From Marsupella aquatica (lineage: Eukaryota; Marchantiophyta): 64,000 nt of DNA. Both the position numbers and the translations under genes were made by a program. The first letter of the stretch is position 1, and the number at the start of each line of letters is the position of its first letter. Location: contig OZ316892.1 in the NCBI GenBank assembly GCA_973895155.1, forward strand, positions 4,836,001-4,900,000, in the 5' to 3' direction. Positions 46,701 to 58,490 of this stretch are shown here, piece after piece. The notes below the pieces were generated by a model. That model searched no databases and had not been told where the DNA came from. It saw only the letters and a program-made list of their open reading frames with translations.

Positions 46701-47345
46701 CATGGACAATATGACTCTTCTGGAACTCAGGCCGCTGATCGGCCATTGTTGGTGATAGGGGCCCGCCATTGAGCATGCTACCCACTCCACATGGTGTGGG
46801 ATAGGGTGCCCCTCAATCCTGGGCCACTAGTTATCACTAATTGGCAAAGCAATAGTTTTTATGACCAAACTTTTGCACAATGATAGGGCATCACCCAACT
46901 TTGGGCAAAACACTCCCAAGTTGTACGACTTTCAAGTCATTTGCCCAAAGGGGTGCAAACCACTCATATTTTGTCATTTGCAAGGGATTTTGCGTCATTT
47001 ATGCAAGTGACTGAATATTTTCGTCATTTATAGAGTCATAGGATACGTCATTCTTGCGTATGACACAAAAACAAGTCATTCATGATGTCAATGCGGTAGT
47101 CAAGCATGCCATGGACAATATGACCCGTTGGGAGTTTCGGGGGCTAATTTGCAATATCCGTGATTGTAGCCGGCCATTAGGGATGCTACCCACTCCACAT
47201 GGTGCGGAATGGGGTATTTGACAACCCTCGGCCACTAGTTATGCCAGTTGGCTTCCACAACACTTTTTAACACGCACATTCTGCATCATGGAAGGGCATC
47301 ACTCAACTTTGGGCAAAACACTCCCAAGTTGTACGACTTACAAAA
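43770..47345. repeat. Nine-unit, 408-bp tandem array inside CACTA-2
   Basis: The landmark CATGGACAATATGACTC recurs at 44254, 44662, 45069, 45477, 45885, 46293, 46701 and 47110, with a diverged copy at 43846, so the spacing is 407-409 bp. Each unit contains many AAATGAC/GTCATTT motifs, the same as in the element's subterminal zone. The units at 45.1-46.5 kb are almost identical; the outer ones diverge. Since 408 is a multiple of three, a 133-codon frame recurs in each unit, but it has no protein-like character. Confidence 0.92.
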
Positions 47346-50300
47346 AATGGTCATTGATGTCAATGCAACAATCATGTAAGCCACACACAATATGACTCAT
47401 TACACCCCTTGATGACATATTCCGCCATATTGATGGTAGGAGCCAACCATGAGTTACATACACAAAACAATGATATATATAGGGTGTACAACGGAACATG
47501 CATAATTATGTTCATAAAAGGGCAGGGTTTAGGGTGAAGTGTTAAAATTAGACTAAGTCAGTCCACAATTATGTTTGAATGGGATCCTTCCAAACATACC
47601 CCCAAGCTCGCCCCCAAGACCTCATCACTCAATAAGCTCCCCCTTGTATGTATTTATATGTTTTGGGGGTCATAATGGTTTAGGGTGCACATGCCCCCCC
47701 CCTTTCCTAAGGGTCTCCCAAGTCTTTTGATGGGGGATAGGATCACAGCATCTGGACCATCTATGTAGCATCTATAATCATCCCCTCATGCAATCGTGGC
47801 CCTTTGCACAGGAATGTTATTTTACACTACCTCGCATTGGATGCCTTCCTTAGTCCGGTCAAACATCGAGAACAACATATCGAATGTTGCGTTTTGTGTC
47901 CTAGTCGGTGCAGGTTTACGTGAAGGGTTTACCGTTGCAATGCAGTGCGTGCTCAGGCAGAGTGCTCTCACATTGTCACCCGACAACATTAGGGCTGTGA
48001 ATTTCCTCGTAGCGATAAGCGGGGAGTCAAGGTGCGACCTTCAGTTGGTGCTGTGGGAAGTGAGTGCACAACCTTGGTGCTGCGGGGAGTCAAGGTGCGA
48101 CCTTGGTGCTGCAGGGAGTCGACGGACTAAACTGCGGGGAGTCGATCGACCTTGGTGCTGCATTCGTGGGTAGACATTGAAGGAGGGCCGCTAGGAGGGC
48201 CGCTGCGCTTGGCTGCCATTGTCGAGGCCCCGGGTCGAGGCAGGTAGGAGGACAGCTGCTACCATCATCGAGGGCAACCTGCTTGCAAAATGGGAGAGTG
48301 ATGAGTTGTTGTGTGGGAGGTGCGGGTTTCACCATGGGGAGGTTTGCGCTTGGAGGTTGAGACCAAGCTCTTCATTGGAGGATTGCCTTATTTTGACTGC
48401 AAAGGTTTTTGAGAACCAGCTCAGTGGAACTCAGCTTGCTCAGTGGAAACTTGCAGCTTCTTGTCACTAAGGTTGGCTACTTACAGAGCGAGCTTGGTGG
48501 AGAAAGGACTCCGCAACACCGTTGCTCCCTCGGACTATCTACAGAGCGCAAGCTCCTGTATGTGCAAGTTGAGACCCGGGACCTTCAATGTTGTAGCTGC
48601 CTCCAACCTGCAACGCTGCTGCAACGCCATTGCTCGCAAGTTGCTACAGAGCGCAACCTCTTGCGACTTCCACCTCAAAGGTATGACCTGGATGATTGGA
48701 GTCAGTGGATAGTTGCACATTCTCTGTCCAATTTATGTGGCACTACGTCCCCCAAGTAAGTATCTGGCCGTGCTGCAATGTTGTGCTTCGATGTTGTGCT
48801 TTGAGCTGCGATGAAGGTGGACATGCATTAGAGATACCCTGTGTGTCCCAAGCACTAGAATAGACTGTGGCCTACTTTGCTTTGTCTGTCCTTGACGTTG
48901 CTTGATGCCACACACAGCGGCTTCATCACATCAAGTGTTCCGCAGACTCTCGTCTCTTATTTCAAGCTTCCTATTTCTACCAACATTGCTCTGAGTCTTA
49001 AAAAACTTTAATGATCGATTCCTCTTCAATGCTCTCTGTTGCTCTCCAGAAGTTTGCGTTCCTGATTGTATTCTTGTTCATTTTCTATTCATTTTTGTTC
49101 AGTTTCTGTCCTTGTCTGGCCATACCTCAATTTTTGTCTTTTCTCATACTCTGCTTACTGTGCTCTGTCATGCAGTATACTCATTTACTACAGATTGAAT
49201 GTGGAGCCGATTGGAGGTGGGCATTGGAGTTGCAACGACCAGCAAGGTGAGTCCAAGAGGATTGCATCCTCAAGCTTAGGGAAAGAAAAGCTGTTTTTTC
49301 CTTGTATCCCCCGTTCTATCCTACTCCTCCTGCATGCAATAATTTCTGACTGTATTCTCGTTTCTTACCTGTGTTGGACATACGTGCATATCTAAAGAGA
49401 CTAGTTGTTGCTGAGGTGCGATTGGATCTGCATTGGAGCTGCATTCCTGCCTGCATCATCCAAAGATTCTAAGGAGGATTGGAGCTCTGTTTTACAATTC
49501 GCGCCATTTGTAAGTATCTTGTGCTCAAATACTAGAGAGCAGTCTTACAAATTTTTTGCGATGCTGTCAGAGGTGTCTAGATTGTTGGACTATTGAATTG
49601 GTTGCCCATTCTTTGTGTTCTTCCTATTGCTGGTACTTATTTTTTGTGGAACATCCTAGTGAATTTAAGCTACGCAAATTGCCATAAGTCACAAAGGCAT
49701 CTTTCATGCCATCTGGATATTGTGCCATTAAATTTTACGTTCCATTTCTTACATGATTGTGTTGGACTGACATTGGACCGTCCTGCATATCTGAAGAGAC
49801 TTGTTGCTGCACCGGTGCGGTTAGTATTGGATAACCCTAAAGCTGCATTCCCATAGGCTGCAGCATCCAGGGATTCTAAGGAAGATTGGACCCTTGTTTG
49901 GTGGTGCTGCTACACAAGAAGGCTCCAGTGGAGGTGGGCTTGCTTGCATCCATGTCGTGTGTTTGTTGTTGTGATCGATTGGGTTGCTGTTGAGATTTAT
50001 TTTTCTTGAATTTAGAAAATGCTTAATTGAGTCGTCTTGACTGTTTTTTCTTCACTAAGTAACAAGGCGGCCCCAAGAGACTCTGAATAAAATCCCTAAA
50101 TCCTTGAAAGAACATTATTTTAAGAGTTGTGGTGACTTTCTACAGTGGTGACTTGATGTGGAGGTGAGCTTGTTTCTCAGTGAAGGGGGGCCCAGTCCAC
50201 TGTACTCAGATAATGACTTGTGTGCAGTGGCCAGTATACCAGTTCCTTTCTTTGTGCAAGTAAGACCTGTGAATGTTTAAATGAGTTTTTAAAAGGATAG

Positions 50301-50740
50301 AGGTTTTAATCCGATGTAGTTAGCCCCCCCCCCCCAAGAAGAGCTACAGCCCTGTCTATACTATCCCCAGTCGCTACTGAATTCTACCTGCTCCAACAAG
50401 TATTGAATGAGTACAATTTCAGTGAACAATATTTAATTTGTGTGCTCTATGGTCTTCACAGTGGTTGCCTTTTTGAATGAACTTCTCTTTGACTCTTCTG
50501 AACATTTTTTCCAAGTCTGCCTGACACTAAACCCTGAACTGCTTGCTCTCTGTGCAGAGCACCCTTAAGCCAAAGCCAAGTTATTTTTGACATTGCTTGT
50601 ACTCCGTGAGATCGAGGTGGGCAGGACATCTCCTGATTTGTACTAAGACCTCTTACGGTAAGTACACTATGTCCAAATACCATCTTTGTACTTGTCTGTT
50701 GCCCTTCTCCATACACTTCTTGTAATATTCAAGGTAATTG
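47346..50740. other. Noncoding leader region between the CACTA-2 array and the PHD gene
   Basis: Holds short direct repeats (GGGGAGTCAAGGTGCGACCT, several copies around 48018-48150), C-runs near 47694 and 50325, and spliced-leader-like segments with donors and acceptors. ORFs of 60-125 codons show no domain. It could supply promoter and 5'UTR exons for the PHD gene, which begins after an acceptor at 50741. Confidence 0.45.
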
Positions 50741-50753
50741 TGCAGATCCACGC

Positions 50754-51467
50754 ATGACATCGGGCATGGCACGAGCTGCTGCTGCCTGGCTGGATCCAAA
50801 GTTTGCCCATAAAGAACACCTTCGCTTGGATCCCCCTTGTTGTTTTGAATGTGATGAGGGAGGTACTGTTTTGTTCTGCGATGGGCCTTGCAGTCGTCAT
50901 TTCCATTACTTAGTTCATGGCCAGCAAGCTCCTCAGGAGCCTGATGGCCATGGGCCTGAGTGCACACCCGTTGCCATTTCTAGAGGGCATGATTGGGCCA
51001 AGGAGTGGCTCTATGACCTCTGTCAGCAGAACCAAGGTCGTTGCTTTGCTTGTGGACTACTTGGCCGAACCGTAAAGCCCACTGCAGATGAGCCCCTTGT
51101 GGTCCAGTGTGCACAAGATGACTGCTCTTCTTTTTATCACGTGGGTTGTCTGCGGACCATACTGAGGGCAAGGGAGTTGCCTCTCCTGGGGTACGCACAA
51201 AACTCAGATGCACATCCCGCTGCTCTGATATGCCCAAGGCATTATTGTGATGTTTGCAAGGAGTATCGGGATGGCATCTGGGAATTCATCCAGTGTCGTA
51301 GGTGCCCTCGTGCGTGGTGCAGGGATGAGGGACCAGAGGCAGACAAACACCTCAAGAGAGGGGTGAAGGGTAGAGAAACGTGGGATATTGGTCCATGGCG
51401 TATGGTGTACTGCAATCGCCATGTCATTCCAGAGAGTTCTGATGTGCCACCTCATGATTTCAAATAG
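50754..51467 (+). CDS. EDM2-like PHD-finger protein carried in CACTA-2
   Basis: Single coding exon of 237 residues; the ATG lies 12 bases after an acceptor-like TTGTGCAG. It carries an atypical PHD pair of the EDM2 kind. CCFECDEGGTVLFCDGPCS (about residues 28-46) is followed by HFH and then CFACGLLG (99-106). Next come CSSFYHVGCL (125-134), CPRHYCDVCKEYRDG (162-176) and CRRCPRAWCR (184-193). In Arabidopsis, EDM2 and its partners bind repressive histone marks and let transcription run through silenced transposons inside introns. This copy keeps essentially only the PHD module and lacks the long C-terminal part of EDM2. It lies on the transposase strand, 1.4 kb upstream of it, with no stop or frameshift although the neighbouring genes are decayed. 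It could be a captured host fragment or a standing part of this CACTA lineage. The domain call is firm; the function is inference. Confidence 0.75.
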   Translation: MTSGMARAAAAWLDPKFAHKEHLRLDPPCCFECDEGGTVLFCDGPCSRHFHYLVHGQQAPQEPDGHGPECTPVAISRGHDWAKEWLYDLCQQNQGRCFACGLLGRTVKPTADEPLVVQCAQDDCSSFYHVGCLRTILRARELPLLGYAQNSDAHPAALICPRHYCDVCKEYRDGIWEFIQCRRCPRAWCRDEGPEADKHLKRGVKGRETWDIGPWRMVYCNRHVIPESSDVPPHDFK

Positions 51468-52854
51468 ATGATAAGCCTTAGTTCAGTTGTGTCGAAAACA
51501 CTGCCTAGTACAAAGTATATTGAACTTGTCATGGGTTAAGGACTTCTGGAGGATACTGGACACAAAATGGACTAAAGGGGTACAGTGGAGCACCAGAGTT
51601 TTTTGTTGGATGAAAATGGAGTGAAGTGTCAAGTTGGATTCAATGGACTAAACTGAAATGGACTAAAGCAGGATGATTGTATGAAATGGACTAAACTGCC
51701 TGATTGTATGAAGTGGACTAAATTGTCTCACTGTATGAAGTGGACTACACCTGTGGTTGAGACTGTTTGCCCTAGAGTAGAGCAACACTTAGTGGAGAAA
51801 GACCAGTATCAATTCTGATTGTATGATGACTGTTACAGCTGTACTCAGCAATATATGAACAGCCTGAATGGAGATACATAACAAAAGAACTAAAACACTA
51901 AAAAACATCACACTGACCTTAGAGGCAAGACCTAAAATCCACCCAAGGTCTTAAAAATGTTGTTGTCCCTTTGAGGGATCTGGCCATAAGAAGGCAAACT
52001 TTACATAATGTCTCTCAAGTTTTGTAGTACTGCCTTTCTAAACCTACAGCCTTAAGAACTCCTTCAACCCTTCAACCTGGGTCGATCTCTGAACTTCGTC
52101 ATTTTTGATAATTTGAAGACTGAGTGACTGTATTTTATTCTGACTATTGCACAAAAACACAGTATGTGACATTATGTAGATTACATGAAATCCTTTGAGG
52201 CCCTTGCCCATATGTATCCTGGTTTGTGTGGGGATGATGAAATGTTGTGATCTGAATCTATTCTAGTACCTGCCCAAAACAAACTGCCTTGATGAAGATG
52301 ATCATTTCAACAAATGAATTCAAAAGTCACAGAATGAAGGAGGGGATTGTTGGACATTATGATTAATGTTTGTTATTGTATTCACTGTTTTGAAGGGTCT
52401 GAGATTGCTGACTACTGTGAACACCCTTGCCCTAAATCTGGTTGAGGTAGGCCTCTATTTGGTCTTGTAAACTTTTGTCATTTTCATTTGTACAATTCAG
52501 GTCTCCTTCAAATACCCATTGTCACTTACAGTATGAATTGAGATTAGGTAACGTGTACCCAAGTAAATAATTTCTGATCAAGTTGCTAATATGTAATCTG
52601 TTTACCTTTTGTTGGCATGCATGTACTATTCTATTGGCAATGAAGGCTAAAGTGGGAGCTGCCTTTACCTCAGTTGGAGTACTGTGCCTCAAATGTATGT
52701 CTATTCTTCACTTGTGCACACATTTGCTTCACATGACGGTCTAGAAGATGGTATGGAAGGGTTTTGGAGTTGTCTAGAACAAATTCATATGCTCTGCAAG
52801 ATGTGACAGAAGAAAGACGTGCAATTGTGTTTTTGATTAGGTAGTGCTGCAATC
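51468..52854. other. Spacer between PHD and transposase genes, with a short tandem repeat
   Basis: Around 51640-51750 a 28-30-bp motif (GATTGTATGAARTGGACTAA) repeats three to four times. The remainder holds no supported ORF and probably contains the PHD gene's 3'UTR and the transposase promoter. Confidence 0.6.
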
Positions 52855-53840
52855 ATGGCTTCTTCTAGCCAGGCTGGGTCACATAACACTGCACATACAA
52901 TAGAGGCAAACAACCTGAGAAGATTACCTCTTTCCCATCCACGTCGAATACAGCGTCGTGATGATAACTTATGGGCTCGGGAACAGACAGCTTGCTCTGG
53001 TAGTGTTGATCATAGAATGTATTGCTCTTGCATGGAATGCAAAGGGATTGTTAAGACTACTCGAAAGACCAGTCGACAACATCTTCTTAAATATGGCCGC
53101 TACCCTGCCTGTCGAGTGTGGGTAGGAGAGGGTGAAGACTCTTCTGATGAGGAGTGGAGATCCAATTACATTCGTAACTCTGGTCCAGAGGCACTAAGGG
53201 CAGGAATGTCTCGAGAGGCATTCCACTCAGGCCAGCCATCAATAGATGTTGAAGAGCAGGTCAGAGTTTTACTTCAGGAGACATTGGCAAGAGCTTCTGA
53301 AGAGTCTGACGAATATGTGGATAATGATCCTCCTTTTGATATAGATTCAATGTTTCAAAATGATGAGAATGAGGCAGGTCCACCCTCTGCTGAGACCAGG
53401 GCTGAGGACACACCTGCAGCAGGGCATCCTATAAATCCTGTCCCTCTGCAAGGGTCTTTAGAAGAAGCCATGAGACCCTTATTTCCAGGCAGTAAGACTG
53501 ATGTAGTTTCCTTCATGTTGTTGTTTTTAAACATCTGTCACAACAATAGGTTCTCAAACACGGGAGTGAATGCCATGCTGTCTTTGTTGACTGAGCATGG
53601 AATGCCAACAGAGCACACTCTCCCTAAAAACCTATATGCTGCAAAACAATTACTAAGAAAATTGGGTTTAGACTATGAGAGAATCCCAGTCTGTGAGAAT
53701 GGATGTATGTTGTTTAGAAATGAGACTGCAGAGTTGGACAATTGTTCCAAGTGTAATCAGCCAAAGATGAAGTTAGTGGGGAATTCTTTACAGCCTGCAA
53801 AGGTCTTGAGATATTTCCCTATAATCCCTCGATTGAAGAG

Positions 53841-56800
53841 TGTGATGCCTAGACAGGAATCACTCGGCCGGTTAAGTGGGTAAAGCAGGAAGGCACCCTA
53901 GGAACACCTTAGTATAGTGACAAAACAAGGAAAATATAAACAATTAGGGGCAACCATGGAACCCGGGCAGAGGCCGGAGGTAAGGCTGAGGGTGAAAACC
54001 CGATTAGGGTTAGGGCGCGTTAAGCATCGGCGGCTAGGAAGGATCAACGGGAAGAAGGACCGGCAGAGGAGAGGGGTAAGAAGCGCTTGCAGGAGATGGT
54101 GGCTCATTTGCGAGCACGAACTAGGCAGACGACTACGGGAGGCCAACTACTGTCAGCTGCTTAGGCAAGCACTCGGGGAGAGAGTAGATACCGACGATCA
54201 ACCTAAGGAGGGTATGAGCAACGTCAATCAAGCGGCACATTTCTGGGGATGCCTGTTCGAACGGGCAACTGAGTACATCAAGACTTACGAGGACGAGGAG
54301 TCAGAAAGGGCAGCTCGAGAACGGCAGGAGCTCGCTCGATTGTGGGAGCTGCAGAAGACGGCTTTCTTAGGAGGCGAACTCATCAAGAACGAGTTCCTGT
54401 GGACGCCTACTTCCAATCAACTCGACGATCTTCTGTTTTGCAAAGACAGCGTCGTCGGCATCTGAGAGGCCATCAAGAACTGCAACGACATACACTGGGA
54501 ATTAAAGGGTAGCACGGAAAGGTGGACCCGGGCAACGGTGCTAGGAGAAACCTCCACGGCAACAGAGATGAAGAGGAAGGGAGCCGTCAACGATGAAGCC
54601 ACCCCGGCAAAAAGAACGAGGTCGGCGGCACCAAAGAAGCCAGCCGAGCAGCAGAGCAGGAGGCAGGGAGAAGCCGAAGAGGAGGAGGTCGATCCCATCA
54701 AGGCCATTCCAACCAGGGATGACACCTGGAAGGGCTGGGCGGCAACCCTACCGGTGGAGGTGCAACTACATTTTGCATGGGAGGAGGATGCATGCTTTAC
54801 GGCCATGCAGACCAAGAAGTACCAAGGCTTCATGGCCGGATCCGGCTTGGAGGCCTTTGTAAGATTACCATGGCTGAAGCCGGAGGTACCGGAGTCAGAC
54901 CTATTAGAATTCGTGGGGTCATGGGAACCCGAGACCAATTGCACGAGGATATATGGGAAGGATTTCTATCTTACTCCCAAGGTGATTGCCGAAGTGTTTG
55001 GCTTGCCGATGGGCAATAAGACCAAAGTTGATACCAGGAAGACCTTGCCTGACAAGGAGTTCCGGTCGTTCCCCGGGCCATCAACGAAGAATGGCTTCTT
55101 CCGGAACACCTGCACCAACCCGCACATAGGAGAGATGATCGACTTCTTGCGGGTGACCATGCATTGTAACTTGCCGAGGGCAGAGATCGGCAAGGCACAG
55201 GTCTATCTGGCAGAAAGGCCAGACCCAAGCCGGGACTACAACGGGTACCTCCTCAACCAATTGAAGAAGATCTTAAAGGAGGAGCAGCAGGTAATCGGCA
55301 TGGGGAGCGTGTCGCGGCTTGGCTATCACATGCCGCTGTTGTGCCGGTATGCCAGAGGTCAGACTTTTGCCCCGGTACTTCCCCTGCAGGTAAGGGCACC
55401 CGAGGAAGCTCCAACGCCGAGGCCGTTGGCTGAGAAGCCTCAACCACCTGTTAGTCCTACGATCGAGCAGGTGTTTAGGCCCAGGAAGGAAGACTTGCCG
55501 ATGCAGCAACCAGGCATGCAGAGTCTGCTGAAACTACTGGAGAAAGAAAAGAGATCGGCATCGGCAAAAACAACGGCAACGGCAACAATGCAGGACACTA
55601 CTACAGAGGTAGGCCTACACCGGCTCACAAGAGAAAACCCCTTTGCTGGAGACAAGGAGAGAATCAGGCCAGAATCCAAGCCAGGTGTTCGAATGTACGT
55701 GGGAACCTCAAGCTCCGAATCTGAGGCAGAATTGCCTGAAGCTCCTACCGAGGAAGAGGAGAGGGAGAAGCCGGAAATCCAAGAGGTAGAGGAGGCAGTG
55801 GAGGACTGCAGCCATGATAATTCCGGCTATGGGTCGGACCATCACGTTCCAGGAGTAAGGACCTGTGGCCGGTTTGTCCCCACACTTCCAAGGGTAGTGC
55901 GAGGGGACCCCAACCAGCAGAGTAGCCCTGAGTCTCCCCCACCAGATGTTGCTCCCCCGAGCTTCGACGGCATAAAACAGACGGTGCAGGAATTTCAGGA
56001 GCGAATCAAGCAGGAGGAAGAGGCCGCCCTGGCTAAGGAAAAGGATTTACCAGGAGGAGATTGGCCGGAGGACATCAGGCGGCTAGCCGAAAAAGGAAGC
56101 AAACCTCTAGCCACGATTGAAGAGATCCGCAGGACGGCTTGGGAGCAGAGGCCACGATGGGCGATGCCGATCACTTCTACTTACTCCACCTACGCTAAGA
56201 ATAGAGCCATGGAGTATGGTGAGATGTGTGGGGAACTTGCGCTCGGCATCTTTGGAGAGGAGTTGGAGGTAGGACCCTTTTTCCATAGGGAGCAGTTGGA
56301 GAAGCACCAATTAGAAGAAGCGGTGGCTTTAGAGAGAAGCAAGAAGGACGAGGTCATTCGGCGGCTTAGGAGGATGGAAGCCGAGATTGAAGATCTAAGG
56401 GCGGCCAAGAAAGCCCAAGATGAACTGCGGATTAAACGACATGAGCTGAACATCATGCAGGGGCAGTTGGACGCCGCGCAGGCTGATAATCAGAATATCA
56501 AGGATAAACTGACTCAGACGCAGGAAGAGTTGGCCGACACGATCAAAGAAAGGGAAAAGTGGAAGCAAGAGCTGAAGAATACAGAGGAGGCCCACATAAC
56601 AGCCAACAGCCGGGCCATGGCGGAGACCCAAAGAAAGGAATGGGCGTTGAAAGGGGAGCTCGAGAAAATCCGCGGAGCCCTTGAGCAGAAGGAGGTCGAG
56701 TTAGGGAAATCCTATCAAGGGATTATGGCGCTGCAGCAGGAGCTTGCGTCCCTGACGGCCAGCTTCAAGGCCGACCTAAGGGAGAAGGACGAGATGCTCG

Positions 56801-58490
56801 AACAGACTTACGCCAAGATGAACCAGATGGAGTCTGTCATCATTGCAGAGCTCGACAAGGAGCTAAGAGCAACCCAGGAGGAGAAGGCTACCTTGAAGAA
56901 GGAATTGGAGGAAGCCCACAGGGAGCAGGAGGAGGCCAAAAACGAGCTGGAGGGGGCACGTAAGGACCTGGATGAAACCCAAGAGGAGTTGGAGGAAATC
57001 ACGAGGAAGATGGAGAACCTACAGCGGCGGGCCGACAACCAAACAGAGCGGCTGAAGAAACAAGCCGCAGTATTTAAATGCTTAGCTGCAGCAGGTCCAT
57101 CTCCTGTTGGGACAAACCAGTTACCAGGGGTGGTAATTGCCGAAGGACAAGCCGCGCCACCTGCACCAGTGCCGGAAGTAAGTGGGAAGGGGAAGGGACC
57201 AGCTGCCGAGCCACCAACGAAGAAGAAGCGGAAACCTTCAGGGTCAAGGAGTAATACGACTTCACAGGCCGTGGTGATCAAGGAGGTAGACCCAGCACCG
57301 ACCCCAGACAGGGTCACGGCTAAGGATCCAACTACCCTAGGGGAAGGGGAAGCCGAAGCCGTGGGAGTGGCTGAAGCCGAAGCCGTGGGAGTGGCTGAGG
57401 CCAAAGCCGTGGGTATTGCCGAGGCCGGTGTCGAGGCTGAAGCCGAAAGTGGACCCAGTCAGGCCGATGGAGAGTTGACTCGGTCAAGGGCAGGTAATCT
57501 GTCAGTAGGCGGGCCAACGGCAGTGGCTGAGGAGGAAGTGTTGGGGGCGTCCATTGAGGATCCACCACCGGTGTCGTGACGGTGCAAGGGCGCCGTTCCT
57601 TTTAGGGAGGGCGGACGTGGAGGGAGGAGGCGTGAATGGGCAGGGCGGGCACGGATCTCCACGTTTAGGATTAGGATCAGAACCAGGAGCGGCCCTGACA
57701 CTTAGCTTAGTGGGATTGCGGTCCCACTAGTAGGAGCAACACTTGTGCTCCTGCCTTGCTGTACATAGGTAGATTCGGGCAAGTAGATTACTGTTAAGTA
57801 GATTAGGCTTACGATGCAAAGAATGGCGGATCCACTACCAGGATAAGTACCTGGGCAGCGGGGAGCTCAGGGCCTCTTCTTTAGCAAGTTTTTAGTTTGC
57901 ACCAGCCGGGCTGGGATCAAGTAGTACGAGAAGCTCTCGGTTAGTCATACAGTGACCCTTGTGTATATTCATGTTTCCTCATGCCTAAGAGCTGAATAGA
58001 GTTGGCCTCACGGCTTAGTTCGCAGAACTTGTGTATGAGATGTACTGTTTGTATGGCAAGTGCATGGTATGACTCAGTCAGAATGAGTCATTTTGCTATT
58101 TGTGTGTCGCATTAACTTGTGTGAAGAGTGCCCACATCAACAGAAGGAAGGAAAGTAAGCAGGGGAGTGAGAGTTGGATGTGTCGAGCTGAGAGAGGTCT
58201 TAGCGGCTTAACCAAGCCTATTGGGGATCATTCCGGCGGCGGAATCCAAACATACCTAACAAGATGGAGGGGAAGACAAGGGAAGGCCTAGATTAGGTCG
58301 GCTACGTATCTCATGACCCGATGAAGGATCTGTCCAGTATATGTGTGTAAAATGTTAATAGTAGTAGTAGAAGGTTAGCAGCGTCCCATGCCGCTAAGCC
58401 GCGGAAACGGCCTCGCCAAGCACGAAACCTGCGGGAATCGGCTTGAGCTGGGGGGTTTCTTGGGTTTAGGGAGCCATGGGACGCACCACA
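53841..58490 (+). mobile_element. Element P copy 1, unclassified 4.65-kb element nested in the CACTA-2 transposase
   Basis: Bounded by the 5-bp target duplication AAGAG (53836-53840 and 58491-58495). Removing it restores the transposase frame exactly. It starts TGTGATGCCTAGACAGG and ends ...GGGACGCACCACA, so the ends form a short inverted repeat TGTGRTGC. I find no long terminal repeat: nothing like the first 100 bases recurs in the last 900. TG...CA ends and a 5-bp duplication would fit an LTR element, but the LTRs are missing. It carries one long ORF and about 900 bases of 3' sequence. Confidence 0.75.
53956..57579 (+). pseudogene. Element P long ORF: mobile-domain-like region plus coiled coil (1207 codons, one nonsense)
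   Basis: From the ATG at 53956 one frame runs to 57579, with a single TGA at 54463-54465 (codon 170), where copy 2 has an Arg codon. Codons 1-285 match the copy 2 ORF. Next comes a region like plant mobile-domain or 'plant transposon protein' families: FVGSWEPETNCTRIYGKDFY, LTPKVIAEVFGLPMG, and later RLGYHMPLLCRYARG. An acidic, Pro-rich linker follows. Roughly codons 670-1040 are a Glu/Lys/Leu-rich coiled coil (e.g. KKELEEAHREQEEAKNELEG). The C-terminus has a basic KKKRKPSGSR motif and Ala/Glu repeats (AEAVGVAEAEAVGVAEA). There is no reverse transcriptase, integrase or DDE core that I can see. It may be a gag-like or accessory protein mobilised in trans. Confidence 0.6.

Noticed and set aside
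45061-46755. Repeated 106-183-codon ORFs (MSFMQCQGMSYEQMT...) in the 408-bp array
   Set aside because: They arise because the unit length is a multiple of three. The same frame with the same stop recurs in each unit, the sequence is dominated by the AAATGAC/GTCATTT motif, and it has no protein-like constraint.
43770-47345. Regularly spaced repeats resembling a CRISPR array
   Set aside because: Units are head-to-tail 408-bp tandem copies without unique spacers, in a plant transposon.
53841-58490. Element P as an ordinary LTR retrotransposon
   Set aside because: TG...CA ends and a 5-bp duplication fit, but no repeat of the 5' terminal sequence is found near the 3' end, and no pol domains are seen.
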